Assembly: GCA_036012725.1 (NCBI GenBank)
Contig: DASCPW010000094.1
Location: forward strand, 1 to 26,963
Direction: 5' to 3'
DNA length: 26,963 bases
Origin: GCA-2686765 sp036012725
Lineage (GTDB): Bacteria > Pseudomonadota > Alphaproteobacteria > Rhodospirillales > 2-02-FULL-58-16
Below the pieces are notes generated by a model, which saw only the letters and a program-made list of their open reading frames with translations, was not told the origin of the DNA and did no database searches. Below, one piece after another: positions 1-7,937 of this stretch. Made by a program: the position numbers and the translations under genes. The first letter of the stretch is position 1; every line of letters starts with the position of its first letter.

Positions 1-58
1 CCTCCGCCTCTCGGAGGTGGTTGATTATCTGCTCGACTGAAAAACGCCTCTTGGCCAT
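1..58 (-). CDS. IS3-family transposase OrfA, N-terminal fragment (runs off window)
   Basis: Nineteen residues are visible, beginning MAKRRFSVEQIINHLREAE. This matches the usual start of IS3-family OrfA proteins (basic stretch, then F-S-x-E-Q-I-I and an REAE/KEAE segment), which opens the helix-turn-helix DNA-binding domain. The ATG at 56-58 is preceded by a strong purine-rich ribosome-binding site around 66-74. In this family OrfA is normally followed by OrfB, the DDE integrase, made by programmed -1 frameshifting. That part is beyond the left edge. The call rests on a short stretch but the motif is distinctive. Confidence 0.75.
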   Translation of the reverse strand, partial: MAKRRFSVEQIINHLREAE

Positions 59-139
59 CTGCTTATCCCCTTCTTCCTAGGAGCCAGATGCCCAGTTTCT
101 CTAACTAAGCATGTGGATCCGGTTAAGGGGGGCAGGTCA
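1..139 (-). mobile_element. IS3-family insertion sequence, one end only
   Basis: The outer end appears to lie at 139. Read on the minus strand from there, the element begins TGACCTGCCCCCCTTAACC, a start of the kind seen in IS3-family terminal inverted repeats. About 80 bases further in, after a purine-rich ribosome-binding site near 66-74, an OrfA-like reading frame begins at 58 and leaves the window. The rest of the element, including OrfB and the other inverted repeat, is outside the window, so completeness and target duplication cannot be judged. It sits about 220 bp beyond the 3' end of gyrB. The boundary is inferred from the terminal motif, not from a second copy. Confidence 0.7.
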
Positions 140-269
140 CTTCAAGACGACAAACCAGCCATCCTGAAAGATACATTCACAGTTGGTCAGGTTGGCGCCC
201 GCCATCCAATCAAGTGTCTGACGTTAGACAAATGGGGGCAGGCCAGGATCACTCCAACTGACCGCCGCC

Positions 270-340
270 TTTTTCGCCTCAGAACAGAGAGAAATCGCTA
301 GGCGAAAAAAGATTGCCGCTGGCCACCAGGGATAGAGCGG
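270..340 (-). terminator. possible terminator region downstream of gyrB
   Basis: Reading on the minus strand past the gyrB stop there is a short stem, CCGCT/AGCGG (336-340 with 316-320), then a run of six T (complement of 305-310). A second 10-bp stem overlaps it (270-279 with 300-309, loop of 20). Neither is a textbook intrinsic terminator: the first stem is short and five bases from the T run, and the second has A/T-rich arms. The interval 140-361 otherwise shows no credible gene. Confidence 0.3.
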
Positions 341-361
341 ATCGGCGACGGAGGCTCCCCT

Positions 362-2821
362 TCAGACATCCAGATTCGCCACCTTCAGGGCATTCATCTG
401 AATAAATTCGCGGCGCGGCTCGACCATGTCACCCATCAGCGTCGAGAAAACCTCCTCTGCGGCGTCGGCGTGGCTGACCCTGACCTGAAGGAGCATGCGC
501 GCGTTGGGATCCAGCGTCGTCTCCCAAAGCTGATCCGGGTTCATCTCGCCCAGGCCCTTGTAACGCTGGATGTTAACGCCCTTGCGCCCTATCTCCATGA
601 CCGTGTCGACCAGGGAAACGGGGCCGGTGATGACCGACTCCTGGTCCTTGAAAACAAGTTTGCCGTGGCCTTGGTAGATTTTCTGCAAGGTCGCCGCCTT
701 TTCGTCCAGCCGCCGGGCTTCGGTGCTTCGGATCAGGGTGCCGTCGATGACGTAGCGTTCGGCAACGCCCCGCAAGGTACGCGAGAACATCAGTCCGCCA
801 TCATCCAGCGGGGTGCCGGTCCAGCCTCGCTCGGTCTCGATTTCCAGCGCGTCCAGACGTTTGGCGATATATTCGGCGGCGCTGGAGGCGCGCGCCCCGT
901 CCGACAGAATAAGCGGTTGCAAGGCGCCCGAAATGGCCGCCTGCTCGACCACCCTCAAGGGAAGATGTTCGGCCAAGCCGCCGAGCAGAACCTTGACGGC
1001 GCGGGCCTCATCGACCAAGAACCGCAAGTCGGCACCGGCAACCTGGACACCGTCGAAACCGGTAAAGAGAAGCCCTTCGTCGATGGCGACATTGAACAGA
1101 TGATCCTCCAGGGCGACGTCGTCCTTGAGATAAACCTCGGAATTGCCCTTTTTGGTCCGATAAAGCGGCGGTTGAGCGATGTAGAGGTAGCCGCGTTCGA
1201 TGATCGCCGGCATCTGCCGGTAAAAGAAGGTCAAAAGCAAGGTGCGGATATGGCTGCCATCGACGTCGGCGTCGGTCATGATGATGATTTTATGGTAGCG
1301 GCACTTGTCGATATCAAAATCCTCGCTGCCGATGCCGGTGCCTAGAGCGGCGATCAGGGTGCCGATCTCGACGGAACCGAGCATCTTGTCGAAACGCGCC
1401 CGTTCGACATTGAGGATCTTGCCCCTGAGCGGCAAGATCGCCTGGCTAGCGCGGTGGCGCCCCTGCTTTGCCGAGCCGCCGGCGGAATCGCCCTCGACGA
1501 TAAAAAGCTCGCTTAAAGAGGGATCTTTTTCCTGGCAATCAGCGAGCTTGCCGGGTAGCGAGGTGATATCCAACACCCCCTTGCGGCGGGTCAGTTCGCG
1601 CGCCTTGCGGGCGGCTTCGCGGGCAGCGGAGGCCTCGATGATCTTGCCGATCACTCTTTTGGCTTCCGCCGGGTGCTCCTCGAACCATTGAGCGAGTTGC
1701 TCGCCGACTATTCCCTCGACAACGGGCCTGACCTCCGAAGAAACCAGCTTATCCTTGGTCTGTGAGGAAAATTTGGGATCCGGCGCCTTGACCGATAGCA
1801 CGCAGGTCAGACCCTCGCGGGAATCGTCTCCGGTGATGGTGGCTTTTTCCTTCTTGGCGATGCCGCTTTCGTTGGCATAGGCGTTGATGGTCCTTGTCAG
1901 AGCCCCGCGAAACCCCGCCAGATGAGCACCACCGTCCCGTTGCGGAATGTTGTTGGTAAAACAAAGTGTCGTTTCGTGATAGCTGTCGTTCCATTGCATG
2001 GCCAGCTCGACAACGATGCCATCGCGCTCGCCCTTTACGACGATCGGCTCGGCATTGAGGATATTTTTCGACCGGTCCATGTAACCGACAAAGGCCTTGA
2101 GGCCGCCTTCGTAGTGCATTTCCACGGATTTTTCATCGACATGGCGGGCGTCGGTAAGCTTCAAGGCAACGCCAGAATTGAGAAAGGCCAGTTCCCTGAG
2201 CCGATGCTCCAGGGTGGCGAAATCGAACTCGGTCGCGGCGAAAGTCTCGGGCGAAGGCAGGAAGGTAAGTTCCGTTCCCGTTACGGGAGCGCCGTCCGTG
2301 ACCGGCGCCTCACCATTGACGCGTAGCGGCGCCTCGGCCTCGCCGCCCCTGAAACGGATGAAGTGTTCCTTGCCGTCACGCCAGACCTTCAGTTCCATCC
2401 ATTCCGACAAAGCGTTGACGACGGAGACGCCGACCCCATGCAGACCACCCGAAACCTTATAGGAATTCTGGTCGAATTTACCGCCGGCATGGAGTTGGGT
2501 CATGATCACTTCCGCCGCCGACACGTCTTCTTCGGCGTGAATATCGACGGGAATTCCACGGCCGTTATCGGAAACCGTGACCGAACCATCGGCGTTGAGG
2601 ACGACCCCGACATGATCGCAAAAACCGGCCAAGGCCTCGTCGATGGCATTGTCCACCGCTTCGTAAACCAAGCGATGTAGTCCGGAACCGTCGTCGGTGT
2701 CGCCGATGTACATGCCCGGGCGTTTGCGCACGGCCTCCAGGCCGCGCAGAATCTGGATGGATTCGGCATCATAAGTTTCAGCCTCGCCGTCGAGCGTTGC
2801 GTTGGTAATCTCTTTTTGCAT
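362..2821 (-). CDS. gyrB: DNA gyrase subunit B
   Basis: ATPase subunit of DNA gyrase, which introduces negative supercoils together with GyrA. The 819 residues match the usual GyrB length. The N-terminal GHKL ATPase domain shows ILRGLEAVRKRPGMYIG (24-40), EAVDNAIDEA (54-63), VSDNGRGIP (83-91) and GGLHGVGVSVVNALS (125-139). The TOPRIM domain shows EGDSAGG (443-449) and the DADVDGSHI metal-binding segment near 525. The C-terminus has QRYKGLGEMNP and ends in the GyrB-type tail. The ATG follows the recF TAA with no gap, and its ribosome-binding site (GAGG) lies inside recF, so translation is probably coupled. It is last in the dnaA-dnaN-recF-gyrB series. The quinolone-contact region looks ordinary. 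Confidence 0.98.
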   Translation of the reverse strand: MQKEITNATLDGEAETYDAESIQILRGLEAVRKRPGMYIGDTDDGSGLHRLVYEAVDNAIDEALAGFCDHVGVVLNADGSVTVSDNGRGIPVDIHAEEDVSAAEVIMTQLHAGGKFDQNSYKVSGGLHGVGVSVVNALSEWMELKVWRDGKEHFIRFRGGEAEAPLRVNGEAPVTDGAPVTGTELTFLPSPETFAATEFDFATLEHRLRELAFLNSGVALKLTDARHVDEKSVEMHYEGGLKAFVGYMDRSKNILNAEPIVVKGERDGIVVELAMQWNDSYHETTLCFTNNIPQRDGGAHLAGFRGALTRTINAYANESGIAKKEKATITGDDSREGLTCVLSVKAPDPKFSSQTKDKLVSSEVRPVVEGIVGEQLAQWFEEHPAEAKRVIGKIIEASAAREAARKARELTRRKGVLDITSLPGKLADCQEKDPSLSELFIVEGDSAGGSAKQGRHRASQAILPLRGKILNVERARFDKMLGSVEIGTLIAALGTGIGSEDFDIDKCRYHKIIIMTDADVDGSHIRTLLLTFFYRQMPAIIERGYLYIAQPPLYRTKKGNSEVYLKDDVALEDHLFNVAIDEGLLFTGFDGVQVAGADLRFLVDEARAVKVLLGGLAEHLPLRVVEQAAISGALQPLILSDGARASSAAEYIAKRLDALEIETERGWTGTPLDDGGLMFSRTLRGVAERYVIDGTLIRSTEARRLDEKAATLQKIYQGHGKLVFKDQESVITGPVSLVDTVMEIGRKGVNIQRYKGLGEMNPDQLWETTLDPNARMLLQVRVSHADAAEEVFSTLMGDMVEPRREFIQMNALKVANLDV

Positions 2822-4003
2822 TTATCCCTCGGGCCTTGCCGTGGCGTTTTCGACGGTGAAAAATTGCGCCTTTCCCCGCAAGGGCGCGAACAGGGCGGCA
2901 TCGGTTCCCGTCAGCCAAGCCTGGGCATCCATTGCCAGTATTTCATCAAACAAAGCCTCGCGTCGTGTCTTGTCCAAATGCGCTGCCGCCTCGTCCAATA
3001 GCAATAGAGGCGCCGAGCCTCTTTCCGCCGCCAGTATCCTGGCGCTAGCCAGGACAATGGCGATCAGAAGGGCTTTCTGTTCGCCGGTCGAACAGAGTTC
3101 CGCCGGCTGGCCGCTCTTCAGTTGCCGGACCTTGATATCGCTGCGGTGCGGGCCCGAGCCGGCGCCGCCGGTTTCGGCGTCCCTTTTGCGCGCTGCCGCC
3201 AGTACTTGGCGAAAGTGCTCCTCCGCCGCCAGCGCCGGCTTCTCGGCGAGCCAGCTTTCAAGTTCGCCGCGAACCTCGATGCTGGCGCCGGGGAAAGGTC
3301 CGCTGCCCGAGGCCAAGGCGGCGGCCAGACGGCACACCGTTTCACACCGCGCCGCCGCTAGCGCGATCCCATTCGCCGCCATCCGGTGTTCCAGTGCCGC
3401 CAGCCAGTCCGGGTTCGATCCTTGCCAGCCATGGCGCAACAGCAGCGACCTTTCCCTTAAGGCCAGTTTGTAGGCGCCGAGACGCTCGCCGTGAGCGGGG
3501 TCGAAGCCGATGACCAGACGGTCGATGAAGCGCCGTCTGGCCGAAGCGCCATCCACGAGTAGCCTGTCCATTCGCGGCGTCAGCCAATAGGTGCCGAGAA
3601 TTTCGGCGAGTGCCGCGTGGCTTTTTACCGGCCGACCGTCGATGTGGACCACACGTCTTTCGCCTTTGTCCGCCGGTGACATCGCTTGACAGCCGGTACC
3701 GACCTCCACCTTGCCAGATGACGTTATCAACCTTACCGCCACCGTCCAGCATGGCGCCGCCTCGCCACCGCCATTTCCGTCATGCGCCGGCTGGCGGCGA
3801 GCCGCTTCGATCAAGCGCGCCCTTCTCAGCCCGCGACCGGGAGCAAGGAAGGAAAGCGACTCCAAAATGTTCGTCTTGCCAGCACCGTTAGGGCCCGACA
3901 ACACCACCGGACGCGGATCCAATTCCAAACGCAGACGCTCAAACGAGCGAAAGTCGGTGAGTTGCAAACGTGTCACCGATAGGCGAGACGTCTCGTCGGC
4001 CAT
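2822..4003 (-). CDS. recF: DNA replication and repair protein RecF
   Basis: SMC-like ATPase that helps load RecA at gapped DNA and stalled forks. From the chosen ATG the protein has 393 residues. It opens with SVTRLQLTDFRSFERL, the normal RecF N-terminus, then Walker A GPNGAGKTN (37-45). Near the C-terminus are the signature CSTGEQKALL and the Walker B/D-loop LLLDEAAAHLD. A longer frame begins at a GTG at 4066, only 3 bases past the dnaN stop, adding 21 residues. I prefer the ATG at 4003 because it fits family N-termini and because the GTG has its purine stretch too close to serve as a ribosome-binding site. Neither start has a strong one. The gene abuts gyrB directly. Confidence 0.95.
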   Translation of the reverse strand: MADETSRLSVTRLQLTDFRSFERLRLELDPRPVVLSGPNGAGKTNILESLSFLAPGRGLRRARLIEAARRQPAHDGNGGGEAAPCWTVAVRLITSSGKVEVGTGCQAMSPADKGERRVVHIDGRPVKSHAALAEILGTYWLTPRMDRLLVDGASARRRFIDRLVIGFDPAHGERLGAYKLALRERSLLLRHGWQGSNPDWLAALEHRMAANGIALAAARCETVCRLAAALASGSGPFPGASIEVRGELESWLAEKPALAAEEHFRQVLAAARKRDAETGGAGSGPHRSDIKVRQLKSGQPAELCSTGEQKALLIAIVLASARILAAERGSAPLLLLDEAAAHLDKTRREALFDEILAMDAQAWLTGTDAALFAPLRGKAQFFTVENATARPEG

Positions 4004-4069
4004 GAGCGTGGGGGCTTCGCTGGAACCGTCCAGCCTGGCTAAGCCGTGGAAACCGATCGCAACCACCCC

Positions 4070-5188
4070 TCACACACGCATGGGCATGAGCACGTAGATC
4101 GTGCTGGCGTCACCGGCATCGCGCAGGATCGTCGGCGAAGCAGCGTCGGCTAGGGATAGATGGGCGTCGACACTCTTAATCTGATGGGTAATGTCGAGCA
4201 AATAGCGGGAATTGAAGCCGATCTCCATGGATTCGCCCTGATAAGCCACTTCCAGTTCCTCGGTGGCGTTGCCGCTATCCGGGCTGCTGGCCGAAAGGAT
4301 CAGTGTGCCGCTGTTCAATAACAGCTTCACGGCCCGCGATTTCTCGCTGGAAATAGCCGAAACCCGGTCAACCGCCGCGGCGAATAACTTGCGGTCCACT
4401 TCCAGTTGTTTGTCGTTGCCAGTGGGAATGACGCGCTCGTAATCAGGGAAGGTTCCATCGATCAGCTTCGAGGTCAGCTCGGTGTCACCAAAGGTAAACC
4501 GGACCTTGGTTTCGGAAAGAGCCGCATCGATGGCATCGGTGGATTCGTCGATGAGTTTTCTCAGTTCGGTGACCATCTTGCGAGGAACGATGATACCGGG
4601 CATGCCGGCGGCGCCGTCCGGCAAGGTAACCTCGACGCTGGCCAGACGATGGCCGTCGGTAGCGACGGCACGAAGAACATCGACGCCATCGCGGCTGGCC
4701 GCGTGTAGGAAAATGCCGTTGAGATAATAGCGGGTTTCCTCGGTGGAAATGGCGAACCGCGTGCGGTCGATGAGAGCGCGGAGGTCGCCCGCCTGAAAAG
4801 TGAAATTATGGGGTAGGTCGCCCCCGGACATGACCGGAAATTCCTCTGTCGGCAGGCAAGCTAGGTTGAACCTGGAACGTCCGGACGTGAGCTTGAGTTT
4901 GCCCTCCTCGCCACCGCCATCCAGTTCCACCTGCGAGCCTTCCGGCAGCTTGCGGACGATATCGTAGAGAATATGGGCCGGCACCGTGGTCGCTCCGGCG
5001 GTGATGACCTCGGCAGCGATGGTCTCGACGATATCCAAATCCATATCTGTGGCATTCAGGCTTAATGTGCCGTCGCCCGCTTCCATCCTGACGTTGGAAA
5101 GGATGGGGATGGTGTTGCGGCGCTCGACTACGCTATGCACATGGGCAAGCGCTTTTAAAAACGTGGCTTGTTCGACGGTCAGTTTCAT
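4070..5188 (-). CDS. dnaN: DNA polymerase III beta subunit (sliding clamp)
   Basis: Ring-shaped processivity clamp that tethers DNA polymerase III and many repair factors to DNA. The 372-residue protein has the typical start MKLTVEQATFLKALAHVHSVVERRNTIPILSNV and ends in VLMPMRV, the conserved C-terminus that lines the partner-binding pocket. It has the usual three-domain clamp length. Two in-frame ATGs lie six bases apart (5194 and 5188). The purine-rich GAAGG stretch is about six bases from the second and touches the first, so the inner ATG is chosen. A 290-bp spacer separates it from dnaA, long enough to carry its own promoter. Confidence 0.97.
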   Translation of the reverse strand: MKLTVEQATFLKALAHVHSVVERRNTIPILSNVRMEAGDGTLSLNATDMDLDIVETIAAEVITAGATTVPAHILYDIVRKLPEGSQVELDGGGEEGKLKLTSGRSRFNLACLPTEEFPVMSGGDLPHNFTFQAGDLRALIDRTRFAISTEETRYYLNGIFLHAASRDGVDVLRAVATDGHRLASVEVTLPDGAAGMPGIIVPRKMVTELRKLIDESTDAIDAALSETKVRFTFGDTELTSKLIDGTFPDYERVIPTGNDKQLEVDRKLFAAAVDRVSAISSEKSRAVKLLLNSGTLILSASSPDSGNATEELEVAYQGESMEIGFNSRYLLDITHQIKSVDAHLSLADAASPTILRDAGDASTIYVLMPMRV

Positions 5189-5335
5189 GGCCATCCTTCG
5201 TCTCGTCCATGGCTCCCATGGCGGCTTGATCGGTCTTTGCGAAGGACCCTTCGCCGATGCCGGTCACGGCGCTCGCCGAGCTCTTCGAAAAGACCATTCA
5301 CGGAGCTCATGGGCAAGCCTCGCAAGTCATCAATC

Positions 5336-5341
5336 ATTATA
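5336..5341 (-). promoter_or_regulatory. candidate -10 element upstream of dnaN
   Basis: A perfect TATAAT hexamer lies on the minus strand in the dnaA-dnaN spacer, about 150 bases upstream of the dnaN start. The sequence 16-18 bases further upstream (TTTCGA or neighbouring offsets) is only a weak -35. Between it and dnaN a 6-7-bp stem (5239-5254) would form in the leader RNA. The rest of the spacer (5195-5486) shows no gene and no clear DnaA boxes. Confidence 0.35.
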
Positions 5342-5486
5342 CCGAAAGTCTTTGCAATCGAAAGCGGTTTCCGCTTCGATCCCGGCCCTTTTCAAAGCCC
5401 TTTCCCGGCATCGGCGAATGATTACTGAAAAGATGCCGTCACGGCCACGGCGGCAAACAAGGTAGCACCGAAATAAGGAAGGGAAC

Positions 5487-6923
5487 TCAACCTTCCAACA
5501 GACGGCGCAGAAGCTCCACATCCTCGGCGAAAGCGGAATCTTGATCGCGCAGTTCGTCGATCTTTTTGACCGCATGCATCACCGTCGTGTGATCGCGGTT
5601 GCCGAACTTGCGGCCGATCTCGGGCAACGACCGCGAGGTCAGTTGCTTGGCCAGATACATGGCAACTTGGCGGGGCCTAGCGACGGAGCGGGCGCGCCGG
5701 GCCGAACTCATATCGGTGACCCGGATATTGAAATGGGAGGCAACGTGCTTCTGAATCTCATCGATCGTTACACGGCGGTCGTTGGCGCGCAAAAGATCGT
5801 GAAGGACTTCCTGGATGGTTTCCAGGCAGATTTCCCTGCCGATCAGTTGAGAATGAGCGACAACGCGGTTAAGCGCGCCCTCCAGTTCACGGACGTTGGC
5901 GGTAATCTTATGGGCCAGGAATTCCAAGACCTTGCTCGGCACATCGTCGATCCCCAACTGTTCGGCTTTCGACTGAAGGATGCCTAAGCGCAGTTCGTAA
6001 GTCGTGGCGTGAATATCGGCGACCAAACCGCAGTTGAGGCGCGATTTCAGGCGATCCTCCATGCCCTCCAGGTCCGAAGGCGACTTGTCGGCGGAAACGA
6101 CGATCTGCCGCCCCTGATCGACGAGGGCATTGAAAGTATGAAAGAACTCTTCCTGAGTGGATTCCTTGCCGCTGATGAATTGGACGTCATCGATCAACAG
6201 CACGTCGATTGAGCGGAACTGGTCCTTGAAATCGAATGTGTTCTGTTCGCGAAGAGCGCGAATGAAGCGGTACATGAACTTCTCGGCGGAAAGGTAGATG
6301 ACGGTGCGCGCCGGATCCTTTTTACGGATGTGCCAGGCGATGGCGTGCATCAGATGAGTTTTGCCCAGGCCAACCCCGCCGTAAAGGAACAGCGGATTGA
6401 ACGGCACAGCCGCCGCCTCGGCAACGCGGCTGGCGGCTGCGTGGGCGAATTCGTTGGGTTTGCCGACGACAAACCGATCGAAAATAAAACGGGGATCAAG
6501 AGGCGCCGAGATATTGCGGTGGTAACCCTCGCCGGCGGTGGGGCTAACTGGCGGTTTGGACTGAACGGTAGGGGCCGATTTGTCCGCCGCTACCCGCCGC
6601 AAGCGTTCCGGCTGAACGAAAACGTCCACCGATTGGACGCTTGAATCCTCGCCCCGCCACAAATCGCAAAGACGGCTGATGTAATGGGCGAGTATCCAGT
6701 CGCGCATGAATCGCGTCGGCACGGAAATCCGGACTTGGCCGTCGAAAACCTCGCGCAGGGTCATCGGCTTCATCCAGCTTTGATAAGCGGCCTCGCCGAT
6801 CTCGGAGCGTAGCCGACAGCAAACCCTTTCCCACTGGTCCTTTACATGACCGTCAACCGAACCGTTTCCCATTGTTTCCGTTGTCTCCAGCGGATCCCTT
6901 GCCTTGACAATGGCCACCGCCAC
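5487..6923 (-). CDS. dnaA: chromosomal replication initiator protein DnaA
   Basis: AAA+ ATPase that binds and melts the replication origin. The 478 residues show all four domains. Domain I (about 27-105) contains the AYQSWMKPM segment. A variable linker runs to about 135. Domain III carries Walker A GGVGLGKTH (182-190), Walker B VLLIDDVQF (241-249) and RLKSRLNCGL. Domain IV has RPRQVAMYLAKQLT and the DNA-contact signature DHTTV (444-448). The GTG start has a well-placed GGAAGA ribosome-binding site. The protein starts the dnaA-dnaN-recF-gyrB order found around the ancestral bacterial origin. The spacer upstream is AT-rich and a natural place to look for autoregulation and the origin. Confidence 0.98.
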   Translation of the reverse strand: MAVAIVKARDPLETTETMGNGSVDGHVKDQWERVCCRLRSEIGEAAYQSWMKPMTLREVFDGQVRISVPTRFMRDWILAHYISRLCDLWRGEDSSVQSVDVFVQPERLRRVAADKSAPTVQSKPPVSPTAGEGYHRNISAPLDPRFIFDRFVVGKPNEFAHAAASRVAEAAAVPFNPLFLYGGVGLGKTHLMHAIAWHIRKKDPARTVIYLSAEKFMYRFIRALREQNTFDFKDQFRSIDVLLIDDVQFISGKESTQEEFFHTFNALVDQGRQIVVSADKSPSDLEGMEDRLKSRLNCGLVADIHATTYELRLGILQSKAEQLGIDDVPSKVLEFLAHKITANVRELEGALNRVVAHSQLIGREICLETIQEVLHDLLRANDRRVTIDEIQKHVASHFNIRVTDMSSARRARSVARPRQVAMYLAKQLTSRSLPEIGRKFGNRDHTTVMHAVKKIDELRDQDSAFAEDVELLRRLLEG

Positions 6924-7484
6924 GATTTCTTCCGCTAAGGCACGAAACGCGGCCTCAAGGCAGATCGACTTAAACTAGGGGGCGCGGCAACTACTACTAG
7001 CCAACAGCACCGGCAATCAGGAGCTTCCACGGTCAAACCGCCGGTAAGAAGCCCATCAACCAAGCTAGCGATTTTGACTTGAATGATGCCAGTGGGCATC
7101 AGAAAAAATCAATGCGTCCCAAAAAAAATCCTGCCGAAAGCCCCGCCACACCTCTTTAAAAACCTAACGGGATCTTACTAAATCAATTTTACCTGTTGGA
7201 ATTAAATAGTTAGCGTTTATTTTAGTATATTAAAAAAAATAAGTATATTTTATTATTAGTTTAGTAATAAACATATGAAATTAAAGTTTTTTTCATGCAT
7301 CCATATGGCGGTTGAGAACGCATAAACTTACATGCGCAATTTTGTCCTGGCAACATGATCGTATAGAGAACGTTGCAAAAAAACTGCTTGACAAAAAATT
7401 TTATTACGCCTCTTGAACGGTAAAAAAACGGGCCTAAAAAAATACCGTTCGTCGATGCAAAAGGGTGGTGGCCGGCCTCGAAAA
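6924..7484. other. dnaA-rpsT intergenic region, candidate replication origin (AT-rich core)
   Basis: There is no credible gene in these 561 bases. The core is sharply AT-rich: in 7201-7300 I count 14 G/C bases in 100, against a surrounding genome near 60% GC. It contains two direct copies of AGTATATT (7224-7231 and 7242-7249) and a 7-bp inverted repeat TTTATTA/TAATAAA (7249-7255 and 7265-7271). Position next to dnaA plus an easily melted tract fits an origin unwinding element. No TTATCCACA-type DnaA box was recognised in either orientation, and alphaproteobacterial origins are often elsewhere, so this is only a candidate. A hairpin TGATGCC-AGTG-GGCATCA sits at 7084-7101. Confidence 0.35.
7415..7450. 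repeat. inverted repeat GAACGGTA/TACCGTTC with A-tracts, downstream of rpsT
   Basis: The perfect 8-bp arms are 7415-7422 and 7443-7450, separated by 20 bases containing two seven-A runs around CGGGCCT. It lies 35 bases past the rpsT stop. On the rpsT strand the loop is T-rich, so it could take part in transcription end or mRNA stability, but no T run follows the closing arm directly. It could also be a protein-binding palindrome of the origin region. Confidence 0.4.
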
Positions 7485-7751
7485 TTAGGCGGCGATGGCC
7501 TTAATCTGGGCCGACAGGCGCGACAGTTTGCGGGCGACTTGATTGCGGTGAAACACTTTTTTGCGGGCGGCACGCATCATTTCCGGCTGGGCTTCGCGAA
7601 AAGCCGCGGTGGCCAGCTCCCTATCGCCACTAGCGATGGCGGCCTCCACCTTTTTGATGAAGGAGCGGACGCGGTTGCGGCGGATGCCGTTAGCCCGTGC
7701 GCGGCGCTTGACTTGACGAATACGTTTCTTTGCTGATGTAAGAGTGGCCAT
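7485..7751 (-). CDS. rpsT: 30S ribosomal protein S20
   Basis: Small-subunit primary-binding ribosomal protein that contacts 16S rRNA and helps 30S assembly. The 88 residues match the family length. The sequence is strongly basic and alpha-helical, with the typical start MATLTSAKKRIRQVKRRARAN and the IKKVEAAI and KVFHRNQVARKLSRLSAQI segments. A good sigma70-like promoter lies about 105 bases upstream. The ribosome-binding site is weak, as is common for S20, which is known in E. coli to be translationally autoregulated. The gene is followed by the AT-rich spacer and dnaA. Confidence 0.97.
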   Translation of the reverse strand: MATLTSAKKRIRQVKRRARANGIRRNRVRSFIKKVEAAIASGDRELATAAFREAQPEMMRAARKKVFHRNQVARKLSRLSAQIKAIAA

Positions 7752-7857
7752 CGATTAAATCTTGTTCAAACGCCGGTTCATTCGCCAAATCGCCCTCATC
7801 ATGCCTTGATTTCCTAAGCAATACCAAGGTGGTGAATGAGCTCATATGGAAGGGCGG

Positions 7858-7886
7858 CTTATATCGCCGCCGCCGGTTGCCGTCAA
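7858..7886 (-). promoter_or_regulatory. sigma70-type promoter for rpsT
   Basis: On the minus strand TTGACG (7886-7881) is followed by a 17-base spacer and TATAAG (7863-7858). This matches the -35/-10 consensus at five of six positions in each box with ideal spacing. Transcription would start near 7851 and give an rpsT leader of about 100 bases. It lies in the 186-bp gap between the enoyl-CoA hydratase stop and rpsT, in which no gene was seen. Confidence 0.65.
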
Positions 7887-7937
7887 CCCCGAGACACGAA
7901 AGGGTTCATCAATCCGGGCATTCGGTTCCGGCTTGGT

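Noticed and set aside
113..301. 62-codon plus-strand frame near the left edge
   Set aside because: It crosses the insertion-sequence boundary at 139 and lacks a ribosome-binding site or recognisable motif.
470..1345. Long plus-strand frame across gyrB (291 codons)
   Set aside because: It is antisense to clear gyrB coding sequence and has no family resemblance. It is a by-product of GC-rich codon use, as are the long antisense frames over ubiB, cysK, uxs and asnB.
7388..7393. TTGACA box on the plus strand downstream of rpsT
   Set aside because: No -10 hexamer lies at 16-18 bases and no plus-strand gene follows.
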